Positions 9,340 through 19,354 of a stretch of 64,000 nt of DNA are shown piece after piece (within the stretch, counting starts at the first letter, position 1; each line of letters begins with the position of its first letter). Source of the DNA: Motilibacter deserti (lineage in GTDB: Bacteria > Actinomycetota > Actinomycetes > Motilibacterales > Motilibacteraceae); NCBI RefSeq assembly GCF_011250635.1, contig NZ_JAANNP010000001.1:652933-716932 (forward strand). Reading direction: 5' to 3'. The notes below the pieces were generated by a model. That model had not been told where the DNA came from and searched no databases. It saw nothing but the letters and a program-made list of their open reading frames with translations. The position numbers and the translations under genes are program-made.

Positions 9340-9498
9340 TTGGCACGATGCCGCATTCTGGCCGCGGCCCGGTTGGCAGAATGCCGCATTGTCGCGGGGC
9401 CTCGTTGGCAGAATGCCGCATTCACCCGGAGCCCCCGTTGGCAGAATGCCGCATTCTCGCGAACCTATCGCGAGAATGCGGCATTCTGCCAAACGGGG
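9340..9498. repeat. Regularly spaced palindromic repeat array (five copies, last pair forming a hairpin)
   Basis: Four direct copies of the 18-base unit TTGGCAGAATGCCGCATT start at 9340 (two mismatches), 9373, 9405 and 9438, i.e. every 32-33 bases. A fifth copy lies inverted at 9475-9492. The core GAATGC-C-GCATTC is itself a perfect 6-base-arm palindrome in copies 3, 4 and 5. The spacers between the direct copies are unrelated to each other. The array occupies the convergent gap between the SDR/DUF2867 gene and osmC. Its role is unknown; operator array, nucleoid-protein site and repeat-element remnant are all possible. Confidence 0.85.
9433..9498. terminator. Long hairpin, possible bidirectional terminator
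   Basis: The last direct repeat and the inverted repeat together make a stem of 25 perfectly paired bases (9438-9462 with 9468-9492), a 5-base loop, and a further 5 pairs beyond a one-base bulge. It lies between two convergent genes, where a terminator for both would be expected. There is no U-tract on either side. Confidence 0.5.
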
Positions 9499-9514
9499 CG
9501 GGCGCGGGTACGCG

Positions 9515-9940
9515 TCAGGCGAGCGCCGCGTCCAGCGTGATCGTCGTGCCGGCGAGGGCCTGGCTGACCGGGCAGTTCTGCTTGGCCTGCTCGGCCTGGG
9601 CCTTGAAGCCGTCCTCGTCCAGGCCGGGCACGGTGGCGCGCACGGTCAGACGGATCTCGGTGATGCCCTTGCCGGGCTGGAAGTCGACCTCGGCCTTGGT
9701 GTCGACCTTCTCCGGCGGGGTGCCGGCACCGGCGAGGGCGTGCGAGAGCGCCATCGAGAAGCAGGTCGAGTGGGCGGCCGCGATGAGCTCCTCGGGGCTC
9801 GTCTTGCCATTGGGCTCGGCGGAGCGGGCGGCCCAGGTCACGTCGTAGGTGCCGAGGCCGGAGGAGTCCAGGGACACGGTGCCCTGGCCCTCCATGAGCG
9901 AGCCCTCCCAGTGGGCGTTGGCGATGCGCGTGGTGGGCAT
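9515..9940 (-). CDS. osmC: OsmC-family peroxiredoxin
   Basis: A 141-residue OsmC/Ohr-family protein that reduces organic hydroperoxides through two conserved cysteines. Both are visible: Cys60 in [12 protein letters not shown] and Cys123 in NCPVSQAL. The ATG at 9940 gives the family-typical length and the usual start of an OsmC subunit ([13 protein letters not shown]). The sequence resembles the OsmC rather than the Ohr subgroup. It is divergently oriented from the truncated-haemoglobin gene, with 96 bases between them, and convergent with the palindrome array at its 3' side. Confidence 0.9.
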   Translation of the reverse strand: MPTTRIANAHWEGSLMEGQGTVSLDSSGLGTYDVTWAARSAEPNGKTSPEELIAAAHSTCFSMALSHALAGAGTPPEKVDTKAEVDFQPGKGITEIRLTVRATVPGLDEDGFKAQAEQAKQNCPVSQALAGTTITLDAALA

Positions 9941-10036
9941 GGCGTTGTCCTTCCGTCGAAGTCGGCCGAAGTGGGCGCGGGGTGGCCGGCCCGAGCCGGC
10001 GCGAGTCTGCGATCCCCCGGTGCGACGATAGAACGC

Positions 10037-10471
10037 GTGAGCAGCAGCGACGACAGCAGCGCCTCGTTCTACGAGTCGGTCGGAGGCAGCGAGACGTTCC
10101 GGCGGCTCGTCGCCCGGTTCTACGCCGGCGTCGCCGACGACCCCGTCCTGCGCCCGCTCTACCCCGAGGAGGACCTGACGGCGGCCGAGGGCCGGCTGCG
10201 GATGTTCCTCGAGCAGTACTGGGGCGGCCCGCGCACCTACAGCGAGACCCGCGGCCACCCCCGGCTGCGGATGCGGCACGGCGGCTGGCGCATCGGCGAG
10301 CGCGAGCGCGAGGCCTGGCTGACGCACATGCGGGCCGCGCTCGACGAGATCGCGCTGCCGGCCGACCAGGACAAGCAGCTCTGGGACTACCTCGTCATGG
10401 CGGCGTACAGCCTGGTCAACGAGGCGCCCGAAGGCGCGCCCCTGCCCGTCGTGCCAGGATCGCCGTCGTGA
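10037..10471 (+). CDS. glbO: Group II truncated haemoglobin (trHbO)
   Basis: A 144-residue globin of the truncated 2-on-2 type. [22 protein letters not shown] holds the B10 tyrosine region, [10 protein letters not shown] and [14 protein letters not shown] are the conserved CD/E segments, and the proximal haem-ligating His lies in [13 protein letters not shown] conserved Trp follows in EREAWLTHM. Such proteins bind O2/NO and are linked to respiration and nitrosative stress in actinobacteria. The GTG at 10037 gives the family length. The stop overlaps the start of the GH13 gene (GTGA), the same order as glbO-aglA in M. tuberculosis. Confidence 0.92.
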   Translation: MSSSDDSSASFYESVGGSETFRRLVARFYAGVADDPVLRPLYPEEDLTAAEGRLRMFLEQYWGGPRTYSETRGHPRLRMRHGGWRIGEREREAWLTHMRAALDEIALPADQDKQLWDYLVMAAYSLVNEAPEGAPLPVVPGSPS

Positions 10472-12060
10472 CCCCGGTCGAAGGTCGTGCCCCGTGGTGG
10501 CGTGACGCCGTCATCTACCAGGTCTACGTCCGCAGCTTCGCCGACGCGGACGGCGACGGCATGGGCGACCTGGCCGGCATCCGGTCGCGCCTCCCCTACA
10601 TCCGCGACCTGGGCGTCGACGCGATCTGGATCAACCCGTTCTACCCCTCGCCGATGGCGGACGCCGGCTACGACGTGGCCGACTACCGCGACGTCGAGCC
10701 GATGTTCGGCACCCTCGACGACGCGGACGCACTGCTGCGCGAGGCGCACGAGCTCGGGCTGCGCGTGATCGTCGACCTGGTGCCCAACCACACCTCGGAC
10801 CAGCACGCGTGGTTCCAGGCCGCGCTCGCCGCCGCGCCGGGCAGCCCGGAGCGCGCCCGCTACGTCTTCCGCGACGGCAAAGGCCCCGACGGCGCGCAGC
10901 CGCCGAACGACTGGCGCTCGGTCTTCGGCGGGCCGGCGTGGCAGCAGGTGCCGGACGGCCAGTGGTACCTCCACCTGTTCGCGCCCGAGCAGCCCGACCT
11001 GGACTGGACGAACCCCGAGGTCGTCGCGGAGTTCCACTCGATCCTGCGGTTCTGGCTCGACCGGGGCGTCGACGGCTTCCGCATCGACGTCGCGCACGGG
11101 CTGGCCAAGGACCCCGGGATGCCCGACATCGCGGGCCGCTTCGCCACGAGCGGGCAGGCCGTCGAGGGCCACCCGCACTGGGACCAGGACGAGGTCCACG
11201 AGGTCTATCGCGGCTGGCGGCGCGTCATCGACGAATACCCCGGCGACCGCACGTTCGTCGCCGAGGCGTGGGTGCACAGCCCGGAGCGCCTCGCGCTCTA
11301 CGTGCGCCCCGACGAGCTGCACACCGCGTTCAACTTCAGCTTCCTGCTCGCGCCGTGGGACGCCAAGGCGGCCCGGGCGGCGGTCGACGACAGCATCGAC
11401 GCGCTCTCCGGCGTCGGCGCGCCGCCCACCTGGGTGCTGTCGAACCACGACGTGGTGCGGCACGTGACCCGCTACGGCGGGGGCGGGACCGGGGCCCGGC
11501 GCGCCCGGGCCGCGGCGCTGCTCATGCTCGCGCTGCCCGGCGGCGCATACGTCTACCAGGGCGAGGAGCTCGGCCTGCCCGAGGTCGAGGACCTGCCCGA
11601 CGAGGCGCTGCAGGACCCGACGTTCCTGCGGACCGGCGGGCAGGAGCGCGGGCGCGACGGCTGCCGGGTGCCGATCCCGTGGTCTGGCGAGGAGCCGCCG
11701 TACGGCTTCGGCCCGTCCGGCACGCCCTGGCTCCCGCAGCCGCCGGCGTGGGCGCAGCTCAGCGTGGAGAAGCAGGAGGGCGACCCGGAGTCGATGCTGT
11801 CGCTCTACCGCCACGCGCTCCGGCTGCGCCGGGAGCTGCCGGCCCTCGGCGACGGCACGCTCGGCTGGGCGCCGTCGGCCGACGGGGTGCTCGCGTTCCG
11901 GCGCGAGCCCGGCTTCGTCTGCGTCGTGAACTTCGGCCCCGACCCGGCGCCGATCCCGGACGAGCTGCTCGCCGACGGCGAGGTGCTGCTGGCGAGCGCG
12001 CCGCTCGACGGTGACGGCACGATCCCCGGCGACACCGCGGTCTGGTACGCCGCCAGCTGA
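10468..12060 (+). CDS. aglA: Alpha-glucosidase, glycoside hydrolase family 13
   Basis: A 530-residue GH13 enzyme of the oligo-1,6-glucosidase/alpha-glucosidase subfamily. The four conserved regions are all present: [20 protein letters not shown] (catalytic nucleophile Asp), FVAEAWV (acid/base Glu) and [10 protein letters not shown] (transition-state Asp). The N-terminus [26 protein letters not shown] is typical. No signal peptide is seen, so it acts in the cytoplasm, probably on malto- or isomalto-oligosaccharides or trehalose-related sugars. It is translationally coupled to glbO by a 4-base overlap; the functional reason for this conserved pairing is not known. Confidence 0.9.
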   Translation: MTPVEGRAPWWRDAVIYQVYVRSFADADGDGMGDLAGIRSRLPYIRDLGVDAIWINPFYPSPMADAGYDVADYRDVEPMFGTLDDADALLREAHELGLRVIVDLVPNHTSDQHAWFQAALAAAPGSPERARYVFRDGKGPDGAQPPNDWRSVFGGPAWQQVPDGQWYLHLFAPEQPDLDWTNPEVVAEFHSILRFWLDRGVDGFRIDVAHGLAKDPGMPDIAGRFATSGQAVEGHPHWDQDEVHEVYRGWRRVIDEYPGDRTFVAEAWVHSPERLALYVRPDELHTAFNFSFLLAPWDAKAARAAVDDSIDALSGVGAPPTWVLSNHDVVRHVTRYGGGGTGARRARAAALLMLALPGGAYVYQGEELGLPEVEDLPDEALQDPTFLRTGGQERGRDGCRVPIPWSGEEPPYGFGPSGTPWLPQPPAWAQLSVEKQEGDPESMLSLYRHALRLRRELPALGDGTLGWAPSADGVLAFRREPGFVCVVNFGPDPAPIPDELLADGEVLLASAPLDGDGTIPGDTAVWYAAS

Positions 12061-12089
12061 CCGCTTCTTCTCCCCGGGAGGACCCTGCC

Positions 12090-12497
12090 GTGTTCCCACG
12101 CGTCGGTGACCTGCGCACCCTCGAGCTCGGCGACGCCGGTGGCATCCGGTCGCGGCTGAACGGCCTCGTGCTGGCCGGGCAGAAGACGGCCACGCTCGGG
12201 CTGCTCGACGAGTACGCCGAGGAGGGCGAGGAGGTCGAGCACGTCGGCGAGCAGATGGTCCTCGTCGACGACGAGGGGCTCCCCATCGGCACCGTGGAGA
12301 TCACCGACGTGCGGCACTCGACCTTCGGCGAGGTCGGCTGGGACTTCGTGCAGGCCGAGAACGAGGGCGACGAGTCGGTGGAGGAGTGGCGCGCCGGGCA
12401 CATCGCCTACTGGGCGAGGATCGGGCGCCAGGTCGACCTCGGGACGAAGGTTGTCCAGCTGCGGCTGCGGCTAGTCCCCACGACGGCCGAAGACTAG
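12090..12497 (+). CDS. ASCH domain protein
   Basis: A 135-residue protein consisting of a single ASCH domain, a PUA-like beta-barrel proposed to bind RNA or modified nucleosides. The segment with VLAGQKTATLGLL followed by GLPIGTVEITDVRHSTFGEV is characteristic, and WDFVQAENEGDESVEEWRAGH matches the family C-terminus. The start is the GTG at 12090, with GGGAGG centred about 10 bases upstream. Some ASCH proteins are amidohydrolases acting on N4-acetylcytidine, but which activity applies here is unknown. It follows the glucosidase gene by 29 bases on the same strand. Confidence 0.8.
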   Translation: MFPRVGDLRTLELGDAGGIRSRLNGLVLAGQKTATLGLLDEYAEEGEEVEHVGEQMVLVDDEGLPIGTVEITDVRHSTFGEVGWDFVQAENEGDESVEEWRAGHIAYWARIGRQVDLGTKVVQLRLRLVPTTAED

Positions 12498-12612
12498 TTC
12501 GGCGATCTCCGACTCGTCACTTGCGCGTTCCTTCCCATGAGCCTCGTGCTCGCGGGAGGGACATGAGCGGTTCCTAGCGTCGGGACCACCTGTCCTCGAC
12601 CTGGGAGCGTCA

Positions 12613-13563
12613 GTGACCCCCTCCACCATCCCGGCACGGCGCCTGGTGGCTCTCGCCGCCGCCGCGCTCGCTGTCGTGCTCACCGTCGGCCTCGCCGTCT
12701 TCCCGCGCTCCTCCGCGGACGCCGCGCAGCGGTCCACGCCCGCCCTCGGCACGATCGCCGCCGACGAGCTGCACGTCATGACGTTCAACCTGCGCTACGC
12801 GAGCACGAGCCGGCCGAACTCCTGGGCCGAGCGCCGCCCGGTGATGCGCGACCTGCTCCGCAAGGAGCGCCCGGACATCCTCGGCACCCAGGAGGGCCTC
12901 TACTCGCAACTGCAGGACATCGAGAAGGACCTGCCCGGCAACGACTACCGCATGATCGGCGTCGGCCGGGAGGGTGGCAGCCGCGGCGAGTTCATGGCCG
13001 TCTTCTACAACACCGACCGGCTGCAGCCGCTCGAGTTCGACCACTTCTGGCTGTCGGACACGCCGAACGTCATCGGCTCCAACACCTGGGGCGGCGGCTC
13101 GATCCGCATGGTCACGTGGGTGCGGTTCCTGGACAAGGTCACGAACCAGCAGTTCTTCGCGTTGAACACGCACCTCGACAACTCCAGCGAGAACGCCCGC
13201 CGCCGGGCCGCCAGCCTGATCGACCAGCGTGTCCGCGCACTCAACCCGGCCCTGCCGAAGATCGTGACCGGCGACTTCAACACCGCCGCGGGCGCGGGCA
13301 GCGTGCCCTACTCCACGCTCGTCACCAACGGGGTGCTGCAGGACACCTGGGTGAACGCCGCGGAGCGCAGCCCGGTCTACGGCACGTTCCACAACTACCG
13401 GCCGCTCACGCCCAACGGCGCCCGCATCGACTGGATCCTCGCCAGCGCCGGCGTGACGACGCGCGCGGTGGCCATCAACACGTTCTCGAAGGGTGGCCAG
13501 TTCCCGAGCGACCACCTGCCCGTCGAGGCGGTCGTGAAGCTGCCGGCCCCCGCCGCCTCCTGA
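12613..13563 (+). CDS. Secreted endonuclease/exonuclease/phosphatase family protein
   Basis: A 316-residue exported metal-dependent phosphodiesterase-fold protein. The N-terminus has a Sec signal (hydrophobic residues 10-30, cleavage near SADAAQ). The catalytic core shows the family landmarks: MTFNLRY with the active-site Asn, GTQEGL with the metal-binding Glu, NTHLDN, TGDFNTAAG and the terminal SDHLPVEA His. Substrates of this superfamily range from DNA to phospholipids and sugar phosphates, and nothing here selects one. The GTG at 12613 is 3 bases after an unremarkable GGGAGCG site. It stands alone, 115 bases after the ASCH gene. Confidence 0.85.
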   Translation: MTPSTIPARRLVALAAAALAVVLTVGLAVFPRSSADAAQRSTPALGTIAADELHVMTFNLRYASTSRPNSWAERRPVMRDLLRKERPDILGTQEGLYSQLQDIEKDLPGNDYRMIGVGREGGSRGEFMAVFYNTDRLQPLEFDHFWLSDTPNVIGSNTWGGGSIRMVTWVRFLDKVTNQQFFALNTHLDNSSENARRRAASLIDQRVRALNPALPKIVTGDFNTAAGAGSVPYSTLVTNGVLQDTWVNAAERSPVYGTFHNYRPLTPNGARIDWILASAGVTTRAVAINTFSKGGQFPSDHLPVEAVVKLPAPAAS

Positions 13564-13624
13564 CCACGCGCGAGGCGAGCGGCGTCGGGTTCCGCCCGGG
13601 CCGTGCACGGGGCATGCTGGCCCC

Positions 13625-14497
13625 GTGGGCAAGATCCTGGTCGGCACCGCGTCCTGGACGGACAAGACGCTGCTCGCCTCGGGCTGGTACCCGCCCGACG
13701 CGAAGACGGCTGAAACGCGCTTGGCGTACTACGCCTCGCAGTTCCCGCTCGTCGAGGTGGACTCGACCTACTACACGCCGCCGAGCGAGCGGAACAGCGT
13801 CGCGTGGGCGGAGCGTACGCCGCCGGGCTTCACGTTCAACATCAAGGCTTTCTCGCTGCTCACCCAGCACCCCACGAAGGTGAGCGCGCTCTACAAGGAG
13901 CTGCGGCCCGAGACGACGAAGCGCAACGTCTACCTCAAGGACCTGGACCCCGCCGTGGTCGACGAGGTCTGGGAGCGCTTCCTCTCGGCACTGGCACCGC
14001 TCGCCGACGCCGGCAAGCTCGGCGCGATCCTGCTGCAGTTCCCGCAGTGGTTCCCCATCGGCACGCGCAACCGCGAATACCTCCTGCAGTGCAAGGAGCG
14101 TTGCGACCCCTACCGCGTCTGCATCGAGTTCCGCAACAGGACGTGGATGTCGGAGGAGAACCGCGAGCACACACTGGACTTCCTCCGCTCGTACGCCCTC
14201 CCCTACGTCAGCGTCGACATGCCCCAGGGCTTCCCCTCCTCCATCCCGCCGGTGGTCGCCGCCACCAGCGACCTCGCGGTCGTGCGGTTCCACGGCCACA
14301 GCGAGAAGTGGGAGAGCAAGGACATTTACGAGCGGTTCGGCTACGAGTACGCCGAGGACGAGCTGCGCGAGTGGGCGCCGCGCATCGAGGGCCTGGGCGA
14401 GCAGGCAAAGGAGGTCCACGTGCTGCTGAACAACTGCTACCGCAACTACGCCCAGGTCAACGCCCGGCAGCTGGTGGACCTGCTGCCCGCGGCCTGA
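13625..14497 (+). CDS. DUF72 (YecE-like) protein
   Basis: A 290-residue DUF72 family protein with a TIM-barrel fold. Recognisable parts are the N-terminus GTASWTDKTLLASGWYP, VEVDSTYY, the central FNIKAFSLLTQHP, the CIEFRNRTWM strand, and the C-terminal NNCYRNYAQVNARQL. The family is broadly conserved but its biochemical activity is not established. The GTG at 13625 gives the normal start of the family. It has its own transcription unit appearance, 61 bases after the secreted phosphodiesterase gene and on the same strand. Confidence 0.88.
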   Translation: MGKILVGTASWTDKTLLASGWYPPDAKTAETRLAYYASQFPLVEVDSTYYTPPSERNSVAWAERTPPGFTFNIKAFSLLTQHPTKVSALYKELRPETTKRNVYLKDLDPAVVDEVWERFLSALAPLADAGKLGAILLQFPQWFPIGTRNREYLLQCKERCDPYRVCIEFRNRTWMSEENREHTLDFLRSYALPYVSVDMPQGFPSSIPPVVAATSDLAVVRFHGHSEKWESKDIYERFGYEYAEDELREWAPRIEGLGEQAKEVHVLLNNCYRNYAQVNARQLVDLLPAA

Positions 14498-14541
14498 CTC
14501 CGCGCGCATGACCGGCACCGTGACCGGGCAGGGTCGAGGTC

Positions 14542-14907
14542 ATGAGTGACGAGCGAGAAGACCTTCCCCAGCGCGACCGCGAGGGGCTGCACGGGGACGT
14601 GCACGACATGGGCGGCAACATCGGCCCCGCCTCGATCCGCCCGTCCAGCGAGCGGCAGGGCAGCGGCAGCGACGCGGACTCGACGGCGCCGCAGGAGGGC
14701 TACGCCGAGCCGTACGGCGTGACCGCCGGCCCGGACGACGAGTTCCAGGAGCGCACCGGCGCGGTGTTCGGCGGCGACAGCGCCCCGCCGCCGGTCGCGG
14801 ACGCCCCCAGCGAGTACGTCTCGATCGACGACGCGGACAACCTCGGCCGCGGGGGCGACGGCGACACCGAGGCACGGCTGCAGCAGAAGGAGTCCGGGGA
14901 GTTCTAG
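14542..14907 (+). CDS. Acidic, low-complexity protein of unknown function
   Basis: A 121-residue protein rich in Asp, Glu, Gly, Ser and Pro with very few hydrophobic residues, so probably intrinsically disordered. It has no signal peptide or transmembrane segment. The start is the ATG at 14542, and codon use follows the third-position GC bias of its neighbours, which supports coding. Small acidic hydrophilic proteins of this kind are common in actinobacteria and are sometimes stress-related, but I cannot name a family. It is convergent with the thioesterase gene. Confidence 0.6.
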   Translation: MSDEREDLPQRDREGLHGDVHDMGGNIGPASIRPSSERQGSGSDADSTAPQEGYAEPYGVTAGPDDEFQERTGAVFGGDSAPPPVADAPSEYVSIDDADNLGRGGDGDTEARLQQKESGEF

Positions 14908-14983
14908 CTCTCGGACGTCGGACGGCCTGCATCCGGTGTCGCTGACACAGCACTGGACACAGGTCGTCCCACGCTGCAGCGGG

Positions 14984-15400
14984 TCAGCGCGGCGCGTCCT
15001 CCGCGAACCGCTCGAGGAACGCGCGCTCCTCCGTGGTGAGCCGCCGGGCGCGCCCCGCGCCGAGGTCGAAGGCCACCATCGTGGACCGCGCCCGGGCGTA
15101 GACCCGCTCGTCGTCCTGAACGACGTAGGCCAGCTCGAACGACGCGCCCCCGACCCGCTCGACCCACACGTCGATGTCGATGCCACGCGGGTGCCACACC
15201 AGTGGTGCGACGTAGTCGATCTCGTGCCGGGCGACGACGACCCCGTCGCGCAGCGCCGCGACGCCGGACTCCTCGCCGAGGACGAAGAGCATGTCGACGC
15301 GCGCCTCCTCCAGATACCCGAGATAGGCGACGTTGTTGACGTGCTGAAAGGCGTCCATGTCGCCCCAGCGCATGGGGACGCGTACGCGGTGGCGCGGCAT
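14984..15400 (-). CDS. Acyl-CoA thioesterase (4HBT hot-dog fold)
   Basis: A 138-residue hot-dog thioesterase. The active-site segment RWGDMDAFQHVNNVAYLGYLEEAR carries the conserved Asp and the HVNN signature of 4-hydroxybenzoyl-CoA-type thioesterases, and IDYVAPLVW and RARSTMVAFD follow. It probably hydrolyses short- or medium-chain acyl-CoA in the cytoplasm. I chose ATG 15400 since residues upstream in the frame are unrelated to the family. It lies 83 bases downstream of the ettA stop and behind the ettA terminator hairpin, so it probably has its own promoter. Confidence 0.88.
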   Translation of the reverse strand: MPRHRVRVPMRWGDMDAFQHVNNVAYLGYLEEARVDMLFVLGEESGVAALRDGVVVARHEIDYVAPLVWHPRGIDIDVWVERVGGASFELAYVVQDDERVYARARSTMVAFDLGAGRARRLTTEERAFLERFAEDAPR

Positions 15401-15430
15401 GCGCGGAACCGTACCGGCGCCGGGGACGCG

Positions 15431-15465
15431 ACGAGGCGGTGGCCCCGGAAGGGCCACCGCCTCGT
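15431..15465 (-). terminator. Terminator hairpin after ettA
   Basis: A perfect 15-base stem (15431-15445 with 15451-15465) and a 5-base loop lie 19 bases after the ettA stop codon. There is no U-tract, as is usual in actinobacteria. Confidence 0.75.
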
Positions 15466-15483
15466 ACGGACCGATCGGACGGG

Positions 15484-17160
<1,677 letters not shown>

Positions 17161-17222
17161 ACCCCCAAGCCTACGGGGAAGCGGCAGTGCGGCCCGCCAC
17201 TCGAGCGCCCATGCCCGTCCTT

Positions 17223-17282
17223 GGACCGCCCGGCCCCACCTCGGCACCGCTGCAGACGGTCCGAGGTGGGGCTGAGCGGTCC
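17223..17282 (-). terminator. Terminator-like hairpin after the ssb gene
   Basis: Two 22-base arms (17223-17244 and 17261-17282) pair with only two mismatches around a 16-base loop. The hairpin starts 17 bases past the ssb stop codon and lies upstream of ettA on the same strand, where it would separate the two transcription units. Confidence 0.65.
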
Positions 17283-17298
17283 GAGGCGGCGCCGCGCC

Positions 17299-17757
17299 TC
17301 AGCCGCCGGTCGCGCCGGCGAGCTCGCGCTGGACGGCCTCGCCCTCCTGCTGCTCGTCGCCGCCTGCGGCCGACGGGGACGCGTCCGGCTCGCGCACCGC
17401 CCGCGAGACGCGGGTGAAGCTGCTCGTCCCGCGGACGAGGTCGTGCCCGACCGACGTGGCGTCGACCTCCACCGCCGTCCCGCTGCGCTCCCCGCTGGTC
17501 CACTGCCGCACCCGCAACGTGCCGATGACGACCACCGGGTCGCCCTTCGCCAGCGACGCGGCCGCGTTCTGCGCCAGCGCCCGGAAGCACCGGACCGTGT
17601 AGTAGCTCGTCTCCCCGTCGACCCACGTGCCGTCCGGGCCCTGGCGCCGCTCGTTCGCCGCCAGCCGGAAGTCGGTCGCGGGTGTGCCCTTGTCCGTCGT
17701 GCCGGCGCGGGGGTCGGTGGCGACGTTGCCGCGCAAGGCCACCGTCGTGTCGTTCAT
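17299..17757 (-). CDS. ssb: Single-stranded DNA-binding protein
   Basis: A 152-residue protein with one OB-fold SSB domain at residues 1-115. The N-terminus NDTTVALRGNVATDPRAG, the FRLAANERR strand and the SYYTVRCFRALAQNAAASLAKGDPVVVIGTLR core are characteristic. The C-terminus ends RELAGATGG and lacks the acidic DDDIPF-type tip by which replicative SSBs recruit partner proteins. It is therefore likely to be an accessory SSB paralogue (for example competence- or recombination-related), not the main rpsF-linked SSB. It is monocistronic, bounded downstream by a hairpin at 17223-17282. Confidence 0.85.
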   Translation of the reverse strand: MNDTTVALRGNVATDPRAGTTDKGTPATDFRLAANERRQGPDGTWVDGETSYYTVRCFRALAQNAAASLAKGDPVVVIGTLRVRQWTSGERSGTAVEVDATSVGHDLVRGTSSFTRVSRAVREPDASPSAAGGDEQQEGEAVQRELAGATGG

Positions 17758-17906
17758 CGCTGTCTCCTCCTCGTCGCGGTCACCGCCGCTGTCGCCGCGA
17801 CGGCCCGGTGTCGACCCTGGCGGCCGGCGGCAGTCGGCGGGGCGGGCGCGGACGCATCTGGGGACGGCGGAGGGGCTGTGGATATCGGAGATCGCGGCGC
17901 GGGGCC

Positions 17907-17974
17907 GGCGTCAGGGCGGAACAGGCGTCAGGGCGGAACCGTCGTCGGGGCGGAACAGGCGTCGGGGCGGGCCT
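17907..17974. repeat. 17-base tandem repeat, four units
   Basis: Four consecutive units of the form GGCGTCRGGGCGGAACM run from 17907 to 17974. Units 1 and 2 differ at one base; unit 4 is degenerate and overlaps the stop codon of the MFS gene at 17973-17975. The array lies between the MFS gene and ssb. The rest of the 215-base gap holds nothing I can assign. Confidence 0.8.
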
Positions 17975-19283
17975 ACGGCACCGGCTCGGCTGCCGGCAGC
18001 GCGGCGTGGCCCGCCCGCCGGACGGCGACGGCGTACCAGGCCGCGGCCGTCACGAGGAGGACCGGGAACACCGTCGCGACCAGCAGCCCCACGCGCAGGC
18101 CGGACGAGTCACCTGCCGGCAGCGCGTCGGCGACCGTGCCGAGCAGGCCGCTACCGCCGGCCGAGGCGTCGGCGACGGCCCCGGCGAGCCACGGCCCGGC
18201 CGCCCCGCCCGCGTCGCCGAAGACGGCGAGCACGCCGAACATCGCCGCGCCCCCGAGCGGGAAGCGGGCCGCCGCGAGGCTGAACGTCCCCGGCCAGAGC
18301 AGGCTCACGGCCAGCCCGCACACCGCGCACCCTGCGAGGCTGAGCGCGGGCACGGGAGAGAGCACGGCGACGAGGTAGCACGCCGTCGCGAGCAGGCCGC
18401 AGCCCACGAGCGCCGGGGCGAGCGGCACGCGCTCGCCCCACAGGCCGTACGCGATCCGTCCGATGCCCATGAGCACCGCGAACAGGCACGGCCCGGCGAG
18501 GTCGCCCCAGACCTTGGACACCCCGAGCCCGTCCTCGGCGAAGAGCGAGGACCACTGCGCCATCGTCAGCTCGGCCGCGCCCGCGCACAGCATGAGCAGC
18601 ATCGCGGTCACGAACGCGGGGGCGCCGAAGAGGGCGCGCAGCGAGGTGCGGTGCTCGTCCGGGACCGTCGCGGGCATCGGCACCCGGACGAACGCGACGA
18701 GGTTGGCGAGCGGCACGAGCGCCCAGACGAGCGGCAGGACGTGCCACGCGGCGTCGCCCACCAACGCCAGCAGCAGCGTCGAGCCGGCCACGACCGAGAC
18801 CTGCCCCCAGCAGTAGAACGAGTGCAGCAGGCTCATCTGCGCCGCCTTGCCCTCGGCCGGGCTGGGCAGGGCGTCGACCACGGGGCTGACGAGCACCTCG
18901 AGCAGGCCGCCACCGACGGCGTACACGACGACCGCGGCGGTGAGCCCGGCGTACGCCGATGGGCTGACCGCCGGTGCGACCGCCAGCAGCACCAGCCCTA
19001 CGACGCTGAGCACGTGGGCGAGGACGAGCGGCCGGCGGTAGCCGACGCGGTCGACGAAGCGCACCGCGACGACGTCGGTCAGCAGCTGCACGCCGAAGTT
19101 GAGCAGCACGAGACGACCGAGCATCTCCAGCGGGACGTCGTAGCGCGTCTGGAAGACGATGAAGAGCAGCGGCGCGAGGTTGTTGACGATGGCCTGGGTG
19201 ACGTAGCCGGTGTAGCAGGCCCGTCGGGTCGCCGCGAAGGCCGCGACGGGGACGGGCGGCTGCGCCGAGGTGAGCGACGTCAC
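17973..19283 (-). CDS. MFS transporter
   Basis: A 436-residue major facilitator with about twelve hydrophobic segments. The cytoplasmic loop after helix 2 reads RFVDRVGYRRPLVLAH, a variant of the DRxGRR motif, and a similar motif occurs in the second half (GRIAYGLWGERVP). The N-terminal region RRACYTGYVTQAIVNNLAPLLFIVFQ and the later LLHSFYCWGQV resemble fucose permease/FHS-like sugar carriers, but substrate cannot be fixed. Start is GTG 19283. The stop codon lies in the last unit of a 17-base tandem repeat. It may be co-transcribed with the decarboxylase-like gene 71 bases upstream. Confidence 0.85.
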   Translation of the reverse strand: MTSLTSAQPPVPVAAFAATRRACYTGYVTQAIVNNLAPLLFIVFQTRYDVPLEMLGRLVLLNFGVQLLTDVVAVRFVDRVGYRRPLVLAHVLSVVGLVLLAVAPAVSPSAYAGLTAAVVVYAVGGGLLEVLVSPVVDALPSPAEGKAAQMSLLHSFYCWGQVSVVAGSTLLLALVGDAAWHVLPLVWALVPLANLVAFVRVPMPATVPDEHRTSLRALFGAPAFVTAMLLMLCAGAAELTMAQWSSLFAEDGLGVSKVWGDLAGPCLFAVLMGIGRIAYGLWGERVPLAPALVGCGLLATACYLVAVLSPVPALSLAGCAVCGLAVSLLWPGTFSLAAARFPLGGAAMFGVLAVFGDAGGAAGPWLAGAVADASAGGSGLLGTVADALPAGDSSGLRVGLLVATVFPVLLVTAAAWYAVAVRRAGHAALPAAEPVP

Positions 19284-19354
19284 GCGCGGACCCTACCGGT
19301 GAAGTCGCGCGGGCCGCCCCGGCTCGTGGTCGGGCGGGTGTGCCCGGACGCAGG

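Noticed and set aside
9340-9498. Possible CRISPR array
   Set aside because: Repeats are 18 bases and spacers only 13-15 bases, one copy is inverted, and no cas gene is near. It does not fit any CRISPR layout.
14542-14907. Assignment of the acidic protein to a named DUF
   Set aside because: It superficially resembles small acidic actinobacterial proteins, but I could not match specific family motifs, so it is left unassigned.
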